Positions 17,068 through 25,288 of a stretch of 64,000 bases of DNA are shown one piece after another. Within the stretch, counting starts at the first letter, position 1; each line of letters starts with the position of its first letter. Source of the stretch: an uncultured Eubacterium sp. (lineage in GTDB: Bacteria > Bacillota > Clostridia > Lachnospirales > Lachnospiraceae); contig USBB01000001.1 in the NCBI GenBank assembly GCA_900552795.1, positions 124,001-188,000 on the forward strand, written 5' to 3'. The translations under genes were made by a program, and so were the position numbers. The notes under the pieces were generated by a model. The model saw only the letters and a list, made by a program, of their open reading frames with translations, did no database searches and had not been told where the DNA came from.

Positions 17068-17691
17068 ATGGAAGTACAATTACGTGAATATCAAAAGCAG
17101 GATTTTAAGAGTCTGGAAAATATTATAAGACAGACATGGCATTATGATGAATTTGCTTCTTCAAAAACAGCGGTTAAGCTGGCAAGGGTATTTTTAAGCA
17201 GCTGTTTAACAAATTATACGTTTTCAAGGGTAGCAGTTCTTAATGGTAAGGTTGTAGGAATTATTTTAGTAAATAATATTGCAAAGCATAAATGTTCTGT
17301 TTCAAGCAAATTAAAGCAGATAAAAGCAATAGCTTCACTGTATTTATCTAAGGAGGGCAGAAAGGTATCTAAAATATTCGGGAATGTATATGGAATAGAT
17401 AAGCAGCTTCTTAGCGAAAGCAGCAAATCATATCCGGCAGAGCTTGCGTTGTTTGCAGTGGATGCTTCATGTCGGGGAAAAGGTATAGGTAAAAAATTAT
17501 TTCAGTCGGCAATGAATTATATTAATGATGAAAAATTAAAAGAATTTTATCTCTTTACTGATACAAGTTGTAATTATGGATTTTATGAGCATCAGGGAAT
17601 GGTACGCCGCTGTGAAAAAGAGCATGTTTTTAATATCGAGGGGCAGACTGCCAAGATGAATTTCTTCATATATGATTATAATATCGGATAA
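17068..17691 (+). CDS. GNAT family N-acetyltransferase
   Basis: A 207-residue acetyl-CoA-dependent acyltransferase. The acetyl-CoA binding motif A is visible as ELALFAVDASCRGKGIGKKL (residues about 129-149), followed by FYLFTDTSCNYGFYEHQGM, the usual motif B region. AGGAG lies 9 bases before the ATG. The acceptor is unknown. The promoter upstream has MerR architecture, so expression is probably induced through the divergent regulator, which would fit a role in detoxification. Confidence 0.88.
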   Translation: MEVQLREYQKQDFKSLENIIRQTWHYDEFASSKTAVKLARVFLSSCLTNYTFSRVAVLNGKVVGIILVNNIAKHKCSVSSKLKQIKAIASLYLSKEGRKVSKIFGNVYGIDKQLLSESSKSYPAELALFAVDASCRGKGIGKKLFQSAMNYINDEKLKEFYLFTDTSCNYGFYEHQGMVRRCEKEHVFNIEGQTAKMNFFIYDYNIG

Positions 17692-17763
17692 ATAGTGTTT
17701 AAGTCCAGGCATTGTAAGTGATGAGGTCAAATAAGGATTTTTTAAAATAAATGATTTGGGGTA

Positions 17764-17806
17764 TTGACAATAATTATAATAAAACTATAATATTAGTATA
17801 TAGTTT
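17764..17806 (+). promoter_or_regulatory. Sigma-A promoter with overlapping operator
   Basis: TTGACA (17764-17769), 16 bases, TATAAT (17786-17791). Overlapping the -10 and start region is a perfect inverted repeat AAACTATA / TATAGTTT with a 9-base spacer, a likely repressor site controlling the gene at 17820. Confidence 0.75.
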
Positions 17807-17819
17807 TTAGGAGAGAGAC

Positions 17820-18290
17820 ATGAGAAGAAGGGACAGAGAAATTGTGGACCCCAATTTGATAGAGAAATTTATTGCCGGTGAGAAGTTGTTAAGGATTGCA
17901 TTTTATGATAATGGTGATATTTACATAGTTCCGGTAAATTATGGTTATATATATGAAAATGATAAATTCGTGTTTTATTTTCATGGTGCATCAGATGGGC
18001 GAAAGTATAAACTGAGCCAGTCAAATCCGATGGTAGGATTTGAGATTGACGGAAAATATAAGCTTCTTGAAAATGATGTTGCGTGCGAATTTTCAGCGGA
18101 ATTTCAAAGTGTAATAGGAAGCGGAAGACTTAAACTGTTAACGGACAGGCAGGAAAAGATAACAGGACTTAATGCTGTCATGAAGCAGGTGTCGGGCAGA
18201 GATGAATGGAGCTATGATCGTAAAATGGTTGATAATACAGCGGTGTATAAGCTGGAGGTGCAGGGATTGACGTGCAAGGCTAAATTGTAG
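17820..18290 (+). CDS. Pyridoxamine 5'-phosphate oxidase-like flavoprotein (NimA-like)
   Basis: A 156-residue split-barrel FMN-binding protein. It begins MRRRDREIVDPNLIEKFIAG and continues with LRIAFYDNGDIYIVPVNYGY and KFVFYFHGASDGRKYKLSQSNP, which is the pattern of the NimA/pyridoxamine oxidase-like family of Firmicutes. Members reduce nitro compounds or bind flavins, and the true substrate here is unknown. AGGAGAG lies 6 bases before the ATG. The promoter carries an inverted-repeat operator, so the gene is probably under a dedicated repressor. Confidence 0.88.
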   Translation: MRRRDREIVDPNLIEKFIAGEKLLRIAFYDNGDIYIVPVNYGYIYENDKFVFYFHGASDGRKYKLSQSNPMVGFEIDGKYKLLENDVACEFSAEFQSVIGSGRLKLLTDRQEKITGLNAVMKQVSGRDEWSYDRKMVDNTAVYKLEVQGLTCKAKL

Positions 18291-18333
18291 TTTTACATAT
18301 TATAATATTGTAAAATAATGGAGGTAATATTGT

Positions 18334-18747
18334 ATGTGGTTTGTATTTGCATTACTGTCTGCAATATTTGCAGCACTTACCTCTATACTGGCAAAAGTCG
18401 GCATAGAAGGCGTAAACTCAAATCTTGCAACAGCAATAAGAACAGTAGTAGTTGTTGTAATGGCATGGGGAATGGTATTTATTACCAATACGCAGAAAGG
18501 TCTTTCTGATATCAGTAATAAAAGCTGGATATTTTTGATTTTATCAGGTCTTGCAACCGGTGCATCATGGTTATGTTACTATAGGGCATTGCAGATTGGT
18601 GACGCCTCTAAGGTTGTGCCGATAGATAAATTGTCTGTAGTTATTACGCTTATATTAGCATTTGTATTCTTACATGAGCAGTTTACAATGAAATCTATTA
18701 TCGGATGCATATTAATAGCAATAGGCACTTTAATTATGGTGGTTTAA
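18334..18747 (+). CDS. Small EamA family transporter
   Basis: A 137-residue, four- to five-helix membrane protein (WFVFALLSAIFAALTSILAK, then SGLATGASWLCYYRALQIGD, then a terminal GCILIAIGTLIMVV). It corresponds to one EamA/DMT repeat, half the usual ten-helix transporter. Such short members are thought to work as dimers. GGAGG lies 9 bases before the ATG, overlapping the spacer after the NimA-like gene. The transported molecule is unknown. Confidence 0.88.
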   Translation: MWFVFALLSAIFAALTSILAKVGIEGVNSNLATAIRTVVVVVMAWGMVFITNTQKGLSDISNKSWIFLILSGLATGASWLCYYRALQIGDASKVVPIDKLSVVITLILAFVFLHEQFTMKSIIGCILIAIGTLIMVV

Positions 18748-18792
18748 AGTGCCTGTGATTTTCTTATATGGTGTTAGAAATCGAAATATATG

Positions 18793-19620
18793 TTACACTT
18801 CAAAACTGAAAATAAGTCCCCCGCGTTCAGCATAGTAACTGCATAATCCGCCTGCTTCATAATAAGCGATATCAGCTTCAGGGTAAAGCTGCTGTACAAG
18901 CTTTGATAATTTTTCAGCGAGAGCTTCATTTTCTACATGGCAGATTCTTAAGCGTTTTCCGTTATATCCGGCTTCAGATAGTAAATCTTTAAACTTAGAA
19001 AGCAGCCTTTTCTCACCGCGGCATTTGGCTATAGGCTCAAGTATTCCTTTATTACTTGCAGTTCCGACTATACTTATATTAAGTACTTCAGCGGCTGAAG
19101 CAACTAATTTGTTTATTCGTCCATTCTGTGCAAGGTTATGCAGAGACATTAATGAGCAGAACAGGCGGAGAGATTCTGTATATTTATCTATTGCCTCACA
19201 GATACCTTCAAAATCCAATCCGTTTTTATATAATTCAACAAGTTTTTCTAAAATAAGTTTCATACTTGGGCCTGTGCTTTTAGAGTCAATGACCTTAATT
19301 TTTGTCTCAGGGTTTTTGTCAAGATACATTTGCACGGCGTTCATAGCTGAGTTATAAGTACCTGACATGCCTGATGTTATTGTTACAACAAATATTTCGT
19401 CAGCTCCGTTAAATGAATTAAGCCATGCGTCTATTCCGGGGCATGCTGTATATGAGCGTCCTTTGTGGCTTGCAAGTATATCTAACATATTGTGAATATC
19501 CAAATTGTTATCATCTGTAAAGTTGTGTTTGTCTGTTGATATTACAAGAGGCACTGATTGAAAATCAACTCCCTCAATTGATAAAATATCGCATGATGAA
19601 TCTGCTATAAATCTTGTCAT
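18793..19620 (-). CDS. DegV family fatty-acid-binding protein
   Basis: A 275-residue protein with the DegV start MTRFIADSSCDI, the VVTITSGMSGTYNSA loop (residues about 86-100) that binds the fatty acid carboxylate, and the usual DSKSTGPSMKLIL segment. DegV/FakB proteins deliver fatty acids to the FakA kinase, or have an unknown lipid role. The ribosome-binding region reads CTGCGGAACGGAGATTATA before the ATG, the same cassette that ends some leader repeats. It diverges from the TetR gene. Confidence 0.92.
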   Translation of the reverse strand: MTRFIADSSCDILSIEGVDFQSVPLVISTDKHNFTDDNNLDIHNMLDILASHKGRSYTACPGIDAWLNSFNGADEIFVVTITSGMSGTYNSAMNAVQMYLDKNPETKIKVIDSKSTGPSMKLILEKLVELYKNGLDFEGICEAIDKYTESLRLFCSLMSLHNLAQNGRINKLVASAAEVLNISIVGTASNKGILEPIAKCRGEKRLLSKFKDLLSEAGYNGKRLRICHVENEALAEKLSKLVQQLYPEADIAYYEAGGLCSYYAERGGLIFSFEV

Positions 19621-19792
19621 TATAATCTCCGTTCCGCAGTATTTAAATATATTGTTTTTTGCTCTGCGTTATATTTTTATATTATGTTTTTGTAATATTT
19701 GTGTATTACATTTTTGCTTGAATTTTTACAAACAGCTTATAGTGGTATTAAATACTACGTGTTATTGTATTCTTTATCCAACAATGTTACAA

Positions 19793-19817
19793 TTTACAAA
19801 ATTAATGTTTTTGTAAA
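19793..19817. promoter_or_regulatory. Inverted-repeat operator before the tetR-like gene
   Basis: Perfect 9-bp inverted repeat TTTACAAAA / TTTTGTAAA with a 7-base spacer in the divergent degV/tetR region. A further ATGTTTTTGTAA direct repeat lies at about 19684-19695. This is a plausible autoregulatory site for the TetR-type regulator. The 240-base intergenic region has no other gene-like feature. Confidence 0.5.
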
Positions 19818-19861
19818 CTATGTAAGACTTTTATCAACGGAGTCTGCAGAATGGAGATTTT

Positions 19862-20380
19862 ATGAATTCTAAAAATGTATTTACGAGAATGTGCATTGGG
19901 GAGGCTGTTGTTAAGCTTTTGAAAAAAATGCCGTATGACAAGCTTCGTATTACTGCGGTGGCGAGAAAAGCCGGGGTATCGAGGATGACGTTTTATAAAT
20001 ATTATGAAACGATATATGATGCGCTTACAGACTATTTAAATATTATTATTATTGAATATATTGATGCGTGTAAGAACAATTCTAAAAACGGGAGTTTTAG
20101 AGATAGCGGAAGTATTTTGTTTGCTTTGAACTTTTTTGACAGATACAGAGAATTTTTTCTTACTCTGAGCGGACATGGATTGCATTCAATATTGATAAAA
20201 GGCATTAATGATTTTATGTCAAAGTATTATGTCAAAGGTAAAAATTATTCTTCATACAGCCTGTATTGTTATGCCGGAGGCCTGTTGAACGTATTTCTGA
20301 AGTGGGAGGAGGAAGGTTGTAGTCAGCCTGCTGAGGAAGTAGCAAAAACGCTTTATGAACTGTATAATTCAATGAAGTGA
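19862..20380 (+). CDS. TetR/AcrR family transcriptional regulator
   Basis: A 172-residue regulator. The N-terminal DNA-binding helix-turn-helix is clear (ITAVARKAGVSRMTFYKYYETIYD, shortened here, at residues about 30-53), and the helical C-terminal ligand domain has the TetR_C_7-like pattern with ALNFFDRYREFFLTLSG. GGAG lies 7 bases before the ATG in the cassette CTGCAGAATGGAGATTTT. The downstream GH36-GH28 pair is a candidate target, though repeat copy D separates them. The 263 bases after the gene hold only AT-rich sequence and that repeat. Confidence 0.9.
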   Translation: MNSKNVFTRMCIGEAVVKLLKKMPYDKLRITAVARKAGVSRMTFYKYYETIYDALTDYLNIIIIEYIDACKNNSKNGSFRDSGSILFALNFFDRYREFFLTLSGHGLHSILIKGINDFMSKYYVKGKNYSSYSLYCYAGGLLNVFLKWEEEGCSQPAEEVAKTLYELYNSMK

Positions 20381-20512
20381 TAAAGCAATTAATCTGTAAA
20401 ATTACATAATTATATGATGATAGTAAAGGTATTTCTAATAATAAATTTTTATAATATGGTTAAAGTGTCCAGAAATTCAACATTTTGACATCAAAAGTAA
20501 TTATAAAATAAA

Positions 20513-20643
20513 GCGTCTGCGGAATGGAGATAGTGTGAAAAATCATGTTGATACGATGATTTTTCACACGCGAGATTTGTGTCTGCGCGCACTTGACACA
20601 AACTCGTTATGTGCAAAAAACGTGCGCAGAAATGAGGATTAAT
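20513..20643 (+). repeat. Structured leader repeat, copy D (before GH36 gene)
   Basis: The element starts with the cassette GCGTCTGCGGAATGGAGATA and GTG. Hairpin 1 is GTGTGAAAAATCAT / ATGATTTTTCACAC. The second hairpin, CGAGATTTGTGTC / GACACAAACTCG with one bulged A, differs in sequence from copies A-C but keeps the stem. A GTGCGC downstream can pair with GCGCAC in its loop. It ends AGAAATGAGGATTAAT directly before the gene's ATG. Confidence 0.82.
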
Positions 20644-22743
20644 ATGAATAGAGAACTTAATTATCAGAAAATAATTGTGAAAGAAGATGAAAACTGTGAG
20701 GAGTATTATTATAAAGTATCAAATAATACTTCTGATGATTTATGGCTTGACAATGTGATTTTATATGAGTGCCAAAGCCTTCAGGAGCTTGGATTGCCAA
20801 AAGACAGTAAGATGTTTCGTTCCGGCAGACATAAAAATGATATGCCGGGTATTTTTACTTTTGGCGTAATGGATGGAGCTATGAAAGATGTTATGGGGGC
20901 AATGGCCGAAACGGGTGATAAGATAGACGCAAAGAGCAGTGTTATAGTAAGCGATCACCTGACAATTTTAGGTAAAGATGATAATTATGTCGTTATATCA
21001 TTTATCACAGGCCAGAGTCAGATGTTTAATACAAGGGTGTATGTAAGTGATAACGGTGATTTTCAAAGGCTTGAATCTGATGTTGAGTTTAATGTCAGGT
21101 TAAAAGCAGGAGAGGAAAGAATTACAGAGAGAATAAGAATTGAAAAGGTTAAATCTGCAAAAGATGCGATAGACAGATTTGCGTCTGATAAAGCAAAGCT
21201 TTACGGGAGCAGAAATTCACATCATCCATCAGTTTTTTGCACATGGTATTACTATGGACTGACTGTGACATATGATGATGTTATGACTAATCTTAGGATA
21301 ATGGAAGAAAAGAAGCTGCCATTTGATGTGTTTCAGGTTGATGAGGGCTGGGAGATTGTGCTTGGTGAGTGGGAACCAAACGCTAAATTTCCTGTGCCTA
21401 TGAAACAGGTTGCAGAGCAGATAAAGGCAGCAGGCTACAGACCGGGAATATGGACAAGTCCTTTTGTGGCGCATGAGACAGCTACAGTTTGGAAGCAGCA
21501 TCCCGAGTGGATATTAAGAGATAAAAACGGAGAACCATGTTTGTTTCCGATGAATGATACGGTTTATTATATATTTGATATAACTAACAGTGCGACATGG
21601 GACTATTTTTATGAATTATACAGAAAGCTTACATATGAATGGGGTTATACATATCACAAGCTTGATTTTACAAGAGCGGCGGTTATAATTCCGGATGCGA
21701 AGTATTATGACGACACAATTACTCTTACCGAGAGCTATGTGCAGGCTGTAAAAGCAATAAGAAGAGGTATGGGAGAGGAATCTTATTTTCTTATGTGCGG
21801 AGGATTGTATGACCCGATTATAGGTATTGTAGATGCGCAAAGAACAGGTTCGGATGTGCTTTCAATGTGGAGCTCAAATATTAACAAAGACGGAAAAACT
21901 GCACCATATACAATAAAACAAAGTATATTGCGCTACTATATGAACAGCTGGTGGAATAATGACCCGGATGCACTTATGGTAAGAAAAAATGAAGTCATGG
22001 AGAGAAATTTAAGGCTTACATATGGTCTTCTTAACGATGATGAGGTAAAGACTTCTGTGATTAATCAGTTTATCGGCGGCGGAATAATATGTTCAACTGA
22101 ACCGCTTGATAAGATAGACGATGAAAGATTATATGAATTAAGAAGAATAATGCCGGTAGTTCCGGTTAATCCTGTTCCGTTAAATATAATGGATTCCGGC
22201 AGATTTCCTGAAAATGTAATGATAAACATAAGTGACAGGAAGCTGCTTATTGCAAGGACAAACTGGTCTGATGATGAAGATATGGATATTTACGTTACCA
22301 TTACAGATGAAATAGTTAAACAGTTTAAAAATTTGGAACAGAAGACAGACGAAAGCGGACAGTTAATTGAAGATAATGGTGTGTTTGTTGTTTGTGATTA
22401 TTACAGCGGAGCGGTCGAGTTAAATGTCAGGCCTTGTTCAACGGTTAAGCTTTGTACTTTAAAACCACATGCATCAACTGTTATTAAGATTGAAAAGCAG
22501 GGTAATGTGCCGATAATTGTGGGAAGCACCGGGCACTATTCTATGGGAGAGGAACTTGAAAGTCTGTGTATGCAGGACGGTGATTTAAGAATATCAGGAA
22601 AAAATCCGTTTGATTATCCTATAAAGTACGAAATATTAATTCCGGGGCATTTAGATGAAAATTGTGGATGTTATAAGGGATGCAGAATAGTAAGTGCCGA
22701 TATAGCTGGACTTGAGAAGTTTGACAGATTAATACAGGGGTGA
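20644..22743 (+). CDS. GH36 family alpha-galactosidase
   Basis: A 699-residue glycosidase of clan GH-D. The TIM-barrel domain has FCTWYYYGLTVTYDDV and VFQVDEGWEI at its start. The nucleophile region is YHKLDFTRA, with Asp after KL. The candidate acid/base region is MCGGLYDPIIGIVDAQRTGS followed by D. There is no signal peptide, so it acts in the cytoplasm on imported oligosaccharides. ATG 20644 has GAGG 7 bases upstream; the frame to 20593 belongs to repeat copy D. The GH28 gene follows after 4 bases, indicating a joint role on pectic or galactosyl oligosaccharides. Confidence 0.88.
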   Translation: MNRELNYQKIIVKEDENCEEYYYKVSNNTSDDLWLDNVILYECQSLQELGLPKDSKMFRSGRHKNDMPGIFTFGVMDGAMKDVMGAMAETGDKIDAKSSVIVSDHLTILGKDDNYVVISFITGQSQMFNTRVYVSDNGDFQRLESDVEFNVRLKAGEERITERIRIEKVKSAKDAIDRFASDKAKLYGSRNSHHPSVFCTWYYYGLTVTYDDVMTNLRIMEEKKLPFDVFQVDEGWEIVLGEWEPNAKFPVPMKQVAEQIKAAGYRPGIWTSPFVAHETATVWKQHPEWILRDKNGEPCLFPMNDTVYYIFDITNSATWDYFYELYRKLTYEWGYTYHKLDFTRAAVIIPDAKYYDDTITLTESYVQAVKAIRRGMGEESYFLMCGGLYDPIIGIVDAQRTGSDVLSMWSSNINKDGKTAPYTIKQSILRYYMNSWWNNDPDALMVRKNEVMERNLRLTYGLLNDDEVKTSVINQFIGGGIICSTEPLDKIDDERLYELRRIMPVVPVNPVPLNIMDSGRFPENVMINISDRKLLIARTNWSDDEDMDIYVTITDEIVKQFKNLEQKTDESGQLIEDNGVFVVCDYYSGAVELNVRPCSTVKLCTLKPHASTVIKIEKQGNVPIIVGSTGHYSMGEELESLCMQDGDLRISGKNPFDYPIKYEILIPGHLDENCGCYKGCRIVSADIAGLEKFDRLIQG

Positions 22744-22747
22744 AAAT

Positions 22748-24088
22748 ATGTTTGAGGAATTCAGCGTTAAACTGCCGGAAATTTCAGGGGCAGTATATAA
22801 TATAAAAAATTATGGGGCTGTTGGCGACGGAATTACGTCTAATACAGAAGCGTTCAGAAAGGCAGTTAGAGCGGCAGCTGATACCAGCGGTCAGGTGTTG
22901 GTTCCTGACGGAATATGGCTGACAGGACCGATAGAGCTTTTATCAGGCGTGGAATTGCATTTGTCTGACAATGCAACAATTTTATTCAGCAAAAACAAAG
23001 AAGAATATCCGCTTATAATTACTGATTACGAGGGTATACCGAGAATACGTGCATTGTCACCGATATATGCTAATGACGCACATGATATTGCAATAACCGG
23101 AAATGGAACGATAGACGGAAGCGGACATTTGTGGAGACCGATAAAGCAGTTTAAGATGACGCAGAGACAGTGGGGTGCCCTATTAGAGCAGTCACAGTAT
23201 GTTATTGAAAGTAATGAGGGCGGAATATGGTTGCCTACAGAATCTATTTTTAACGGAAGAAAAGCAGGGGAATATTTTCCTGATGATGCGGACGCATTGG
23301 CGAAGGCGGAGCCTTACTATGATTTTTACAGACCTGTTATGGTGAGTTTAAAGCATTGCAAAAGAGTGCTTATAGAGAGTGTGACTTTGGAAAATTCGCC
23401 TGCATGGAATGTGCATCCGTATTTTTGTGAAGATTTAACTGTGAGAAATGTAACTGTTTCAAATCCGTATCATGCACAAAACGGTGACGGAATAGATGTT
23501 GATTCGTGTCAGAGGGTTGAAATACATCATTGCCGATTTAATGTCGGAGATGACGGTATTTGTATTAAATCGGGTAAAAATAAAATAGCCCGGCGTATAG
23601 AGGGGCCTTCAAAGGATATATATGTGCATAACTGCTATGTTGGCTTCAGTCACGGTGGATTTGTTATAGGAAGCGAGATGTCAAGGGGTGTCAGTAATGT
23701 TCTTGTTGAGGATTGTACATTTGTAAATTCAGATGTCGGTGTCAGAATAAAGAGTGCGTACGGACGCGGCGGTGTAGTTGAAAATATTGAAGTGCGCAGA
23801 GTTAATATGATTAATATTAAGGAGGAAGCGGTTATTCTTAACATGGACTATGTCCACAATATAATGGATTATGAGGAGCCTGAGGTACGCAGCAATGATG
23901 TTGAGGATATTCCTGTATTCAGGGATATCAGTATAAATCAGTGTACATGTATAGGTGCAGAGAGGGGCGTCGTCATAAAAGACCTGAAAGCAGAGATTCC
24001 TACTATATATGATATTAATTTTAACGGATGTAATTTTGCGGCAGAAAAAGATAATTTAATAGACATACCTGTGTCATGGAAAGAATGA
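22748..24088 (+). CDS. GH28 family polygalacturonase-like glycosidase
   Basis: A 446-residue right-handed parallel beta-helix enzyme. It begins with the family's YNIKNYGAVGDGITSNTEAF. The active site segments are NGDGIDVDS, VGDDGICIKSG, SHGGFVIGSE and VRIKSAYGRGG, corresponding to the NTD, DD, GHG and RIK motifs with three catalytic aspartates. No signal peptide is present, so it should be an intracellular exo-acting enzyme on galacturonate or rhamnogalacturonan oligomers. It is translationally coupled to the GH36 gene and followed by a terminator. Confidence 0.93.
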   Translation: MFEEFSVKLPEISGAVYNIKNYGAVGDGITSNTEAFRKAVRAAADTSGQVLVPDGIWLTGPIELLSGVELHLSDNATILFSKNKEEYPLIITDYEGIPRIRALSPIYANDAHDIAITGNGTIDGSGHLWRPIKQFKMTQRQWGALLEQSQYVIESNEGGIWLPTESIFNGRKAGEYFPDDADALAKAEPYYDFYRPVMVSLKHCKRVLIESVTLENSPAWNVHPYFCEDLTVRNVTVSNPYHAQNGDGIDVDSCQRVEIHHCRFNVGDDGICIKSGKNKIARRIEGPSKDIYVHNCYVGFSHGGFVIGSEMSRGVSNVLVEDCTFVNSDVGVRIKSAYGRGGVVENIEVRRVNMINIKEEAVILNMDYVHNIMDYEEPEVRSNDVEDIPVFRDISINQCTCIGAERGVVIKDLKAEIPTIYDINFNGCNFAAEKDNLIDIPVSWKE

Positions 24089-24093
24089 AGAAT

Positions 24094-24119
24094 AGTCGGC
24101 TTTATGCCGGCTTTTCTTT
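24094..24119 (+). terminator. Intrinsic terminator after the GH36-GH28 operon
   Basis: Stem AGTCGGC / GCCGGCT (one G-T pair) with a TTTAT loop and the tail TTTCTTTG. Confidence 0.8.
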
Positions 24120-24181
24120 GTTTAATGGAAAATGTATGGTATAATTATATAAAGTGCAATTCAAGGCGGCTTGTCGCCTTG
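24118..24181 (+). promoter_or_regulatory. Putative promoter and leader hairpin of the glycan locus
   Basis: A TATAAT at 24140-24145 has a weak TTGTTT 16 bases upstream (24118-24123). A perfect hairpin CAAGGCG / CGCCTTG follows at 24162-24181, and a smaller ACTAC / GTAGT hairpin lies near 24230. The untranslated leader before pseB would be over 100 bases long. Confidence 0.45.
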
Positions 24182-24266
24182 TACCACTAAAGAGATTGAT
24201 TATACTTTCCGATATATAATAGTAGTAGACTACATGAAGTAGTTGTAAGATGCAGGAGGCAGATCT

Positions 24267-25259
24267 ATGTTGAATAACAAAACGATTTTAATTACAGGAG
24301 GAACAGGTTCTTTTGGCAACGCATTTACAGAGTATGTGTTAGAACACTATGATCCGAGAAAGATTATTATATATTCGCGTGATGAATACAAGCAATTTAT
24401 TATGTCGAATAAATTTAAAAAATATAGTTCAAAATTACGTTTCTTTATTGGGGATGTCAGAGATAAGGAACGTTTATATCGTGCGTTTGACGGCGTAGAT
24501 TTTGTTGTGCATGCAGCAGCGTTAAAGCAGGTACCAGCTTGTGAGTACAATCCTATGGAGGCTGTAAAGACAAATATAGACGGTGCAATGAATATTGTAG
24601 ATGCGGCATTGGATTGCGGAGTTAAAAGGGTTGTGGCATTATCTACAGATAAAGCTGTAAATCCAATTAATTTATATGGAGGAACAAAACTTGTTTCTGA
24701 TAAGCTGTTTATATCAGCAAATGCCTATGCAGGCAGTAAGGACGTATGTTTTTCTATTGTCAGGTATGGAAATGTCGCCGGCAGCAGAGGCTCGGTTATT
24801 CCGTTTTTCAGAAATATTATTGCGGAGGGCGGAACAGAGCTTCCTATTACAGATTACCGCATGACAAGATTTTGGATTAGTTTGGAAGAGGGAGTGCAGT
24901 TAGTTATTAAGGCACTAAGTGAAGCAAAAGGCGGAGAAACATTTATTTCCAAGATACCGTCGTTTAAAATTACTGATTTGGCTCAGGCAATCGCTCCAGG
25001 CTGCAGTATGCCTGAGGTTGGCATAAGAGAGGGCGAGAAACTTCACGAGATTATGGTGACACGTGAAGACTCCATGAATACATATGAATACGATAAGCAC
25101 TTTATTGTGTATCCTCATATGGATTGGTGGGATACCAGCAAGATACAGCCGGGCGGAAAAAAGGTTGAACAGGGGTTTGAGTATAGTTCGGGAATGAATA
25201 CAGACTGGTTATCTGTGGAAGAAATTGCAGAACGTTTAAAGGCAGTTACGGAGCATTAG
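24267..25259 (+). CDS. pseB: UDP-N-acetylglucosamine 4,6-dehydratase (inverting), PseB
   Basis: Short-chain dehydrogenase/reductase of the extended type, 330 residues, catalysing the first step of CMP-pseudaminic acid synthesis. The NADP-binding motif is ITGGTGSFG (residues 8-16). Further signatures are YSRDEYKQ, HAAALKQVPACEYNP and the catalytic YGGTK with an upstream serine/threonine in LSTDKA. The C-terminus EKLHEIMVT is typical of PseB/FlaA1. A GCAGGAGGC ribosome-binding site precedes the ATG. It opens the glycan locus. Confidence 0.93.
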   Translation: MLNNKTILITGGTGSFGNAFTEYVLEHYDPRKIIIYSRDEYKQFIMSNKFKKYSSKLRFFIGDVRDKERLYRAFDGVDFVVHAAALKQVPACEYNPMEAVKTNIDGAMNIVDAALDCGVKRVVALSTDKAVNPINLYGGTKLVSDKLFISANAYAGSKDVCFSIVRYGNVAGSRGSVIPFFRNIIAEGGTELPITDYRMTRFWISLEEGVQLVIKALSEAKGGETFISKIPSFKITDLAQAIAPGCSMPEVGIREGEKLHEIMVTREDSMNTYEYDKHFIVYPHMDWWDTSKIQPGGKKVEQGFEYSSGMNTDWLSVEEIAERLKAVTEH

Positions 25260-25288
25260 TTTTTGTTAATGTGTTGGAGGAAATCGGT

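Noticed and set aside
20565..20640. Pseudoknot between the loop of hairpin 2 and GTGCGC in repeat copy D
   Set aside because: The pairing is possible, but copies A-C do not show a clear equivalent, so it is not claimed as a conserved feature.
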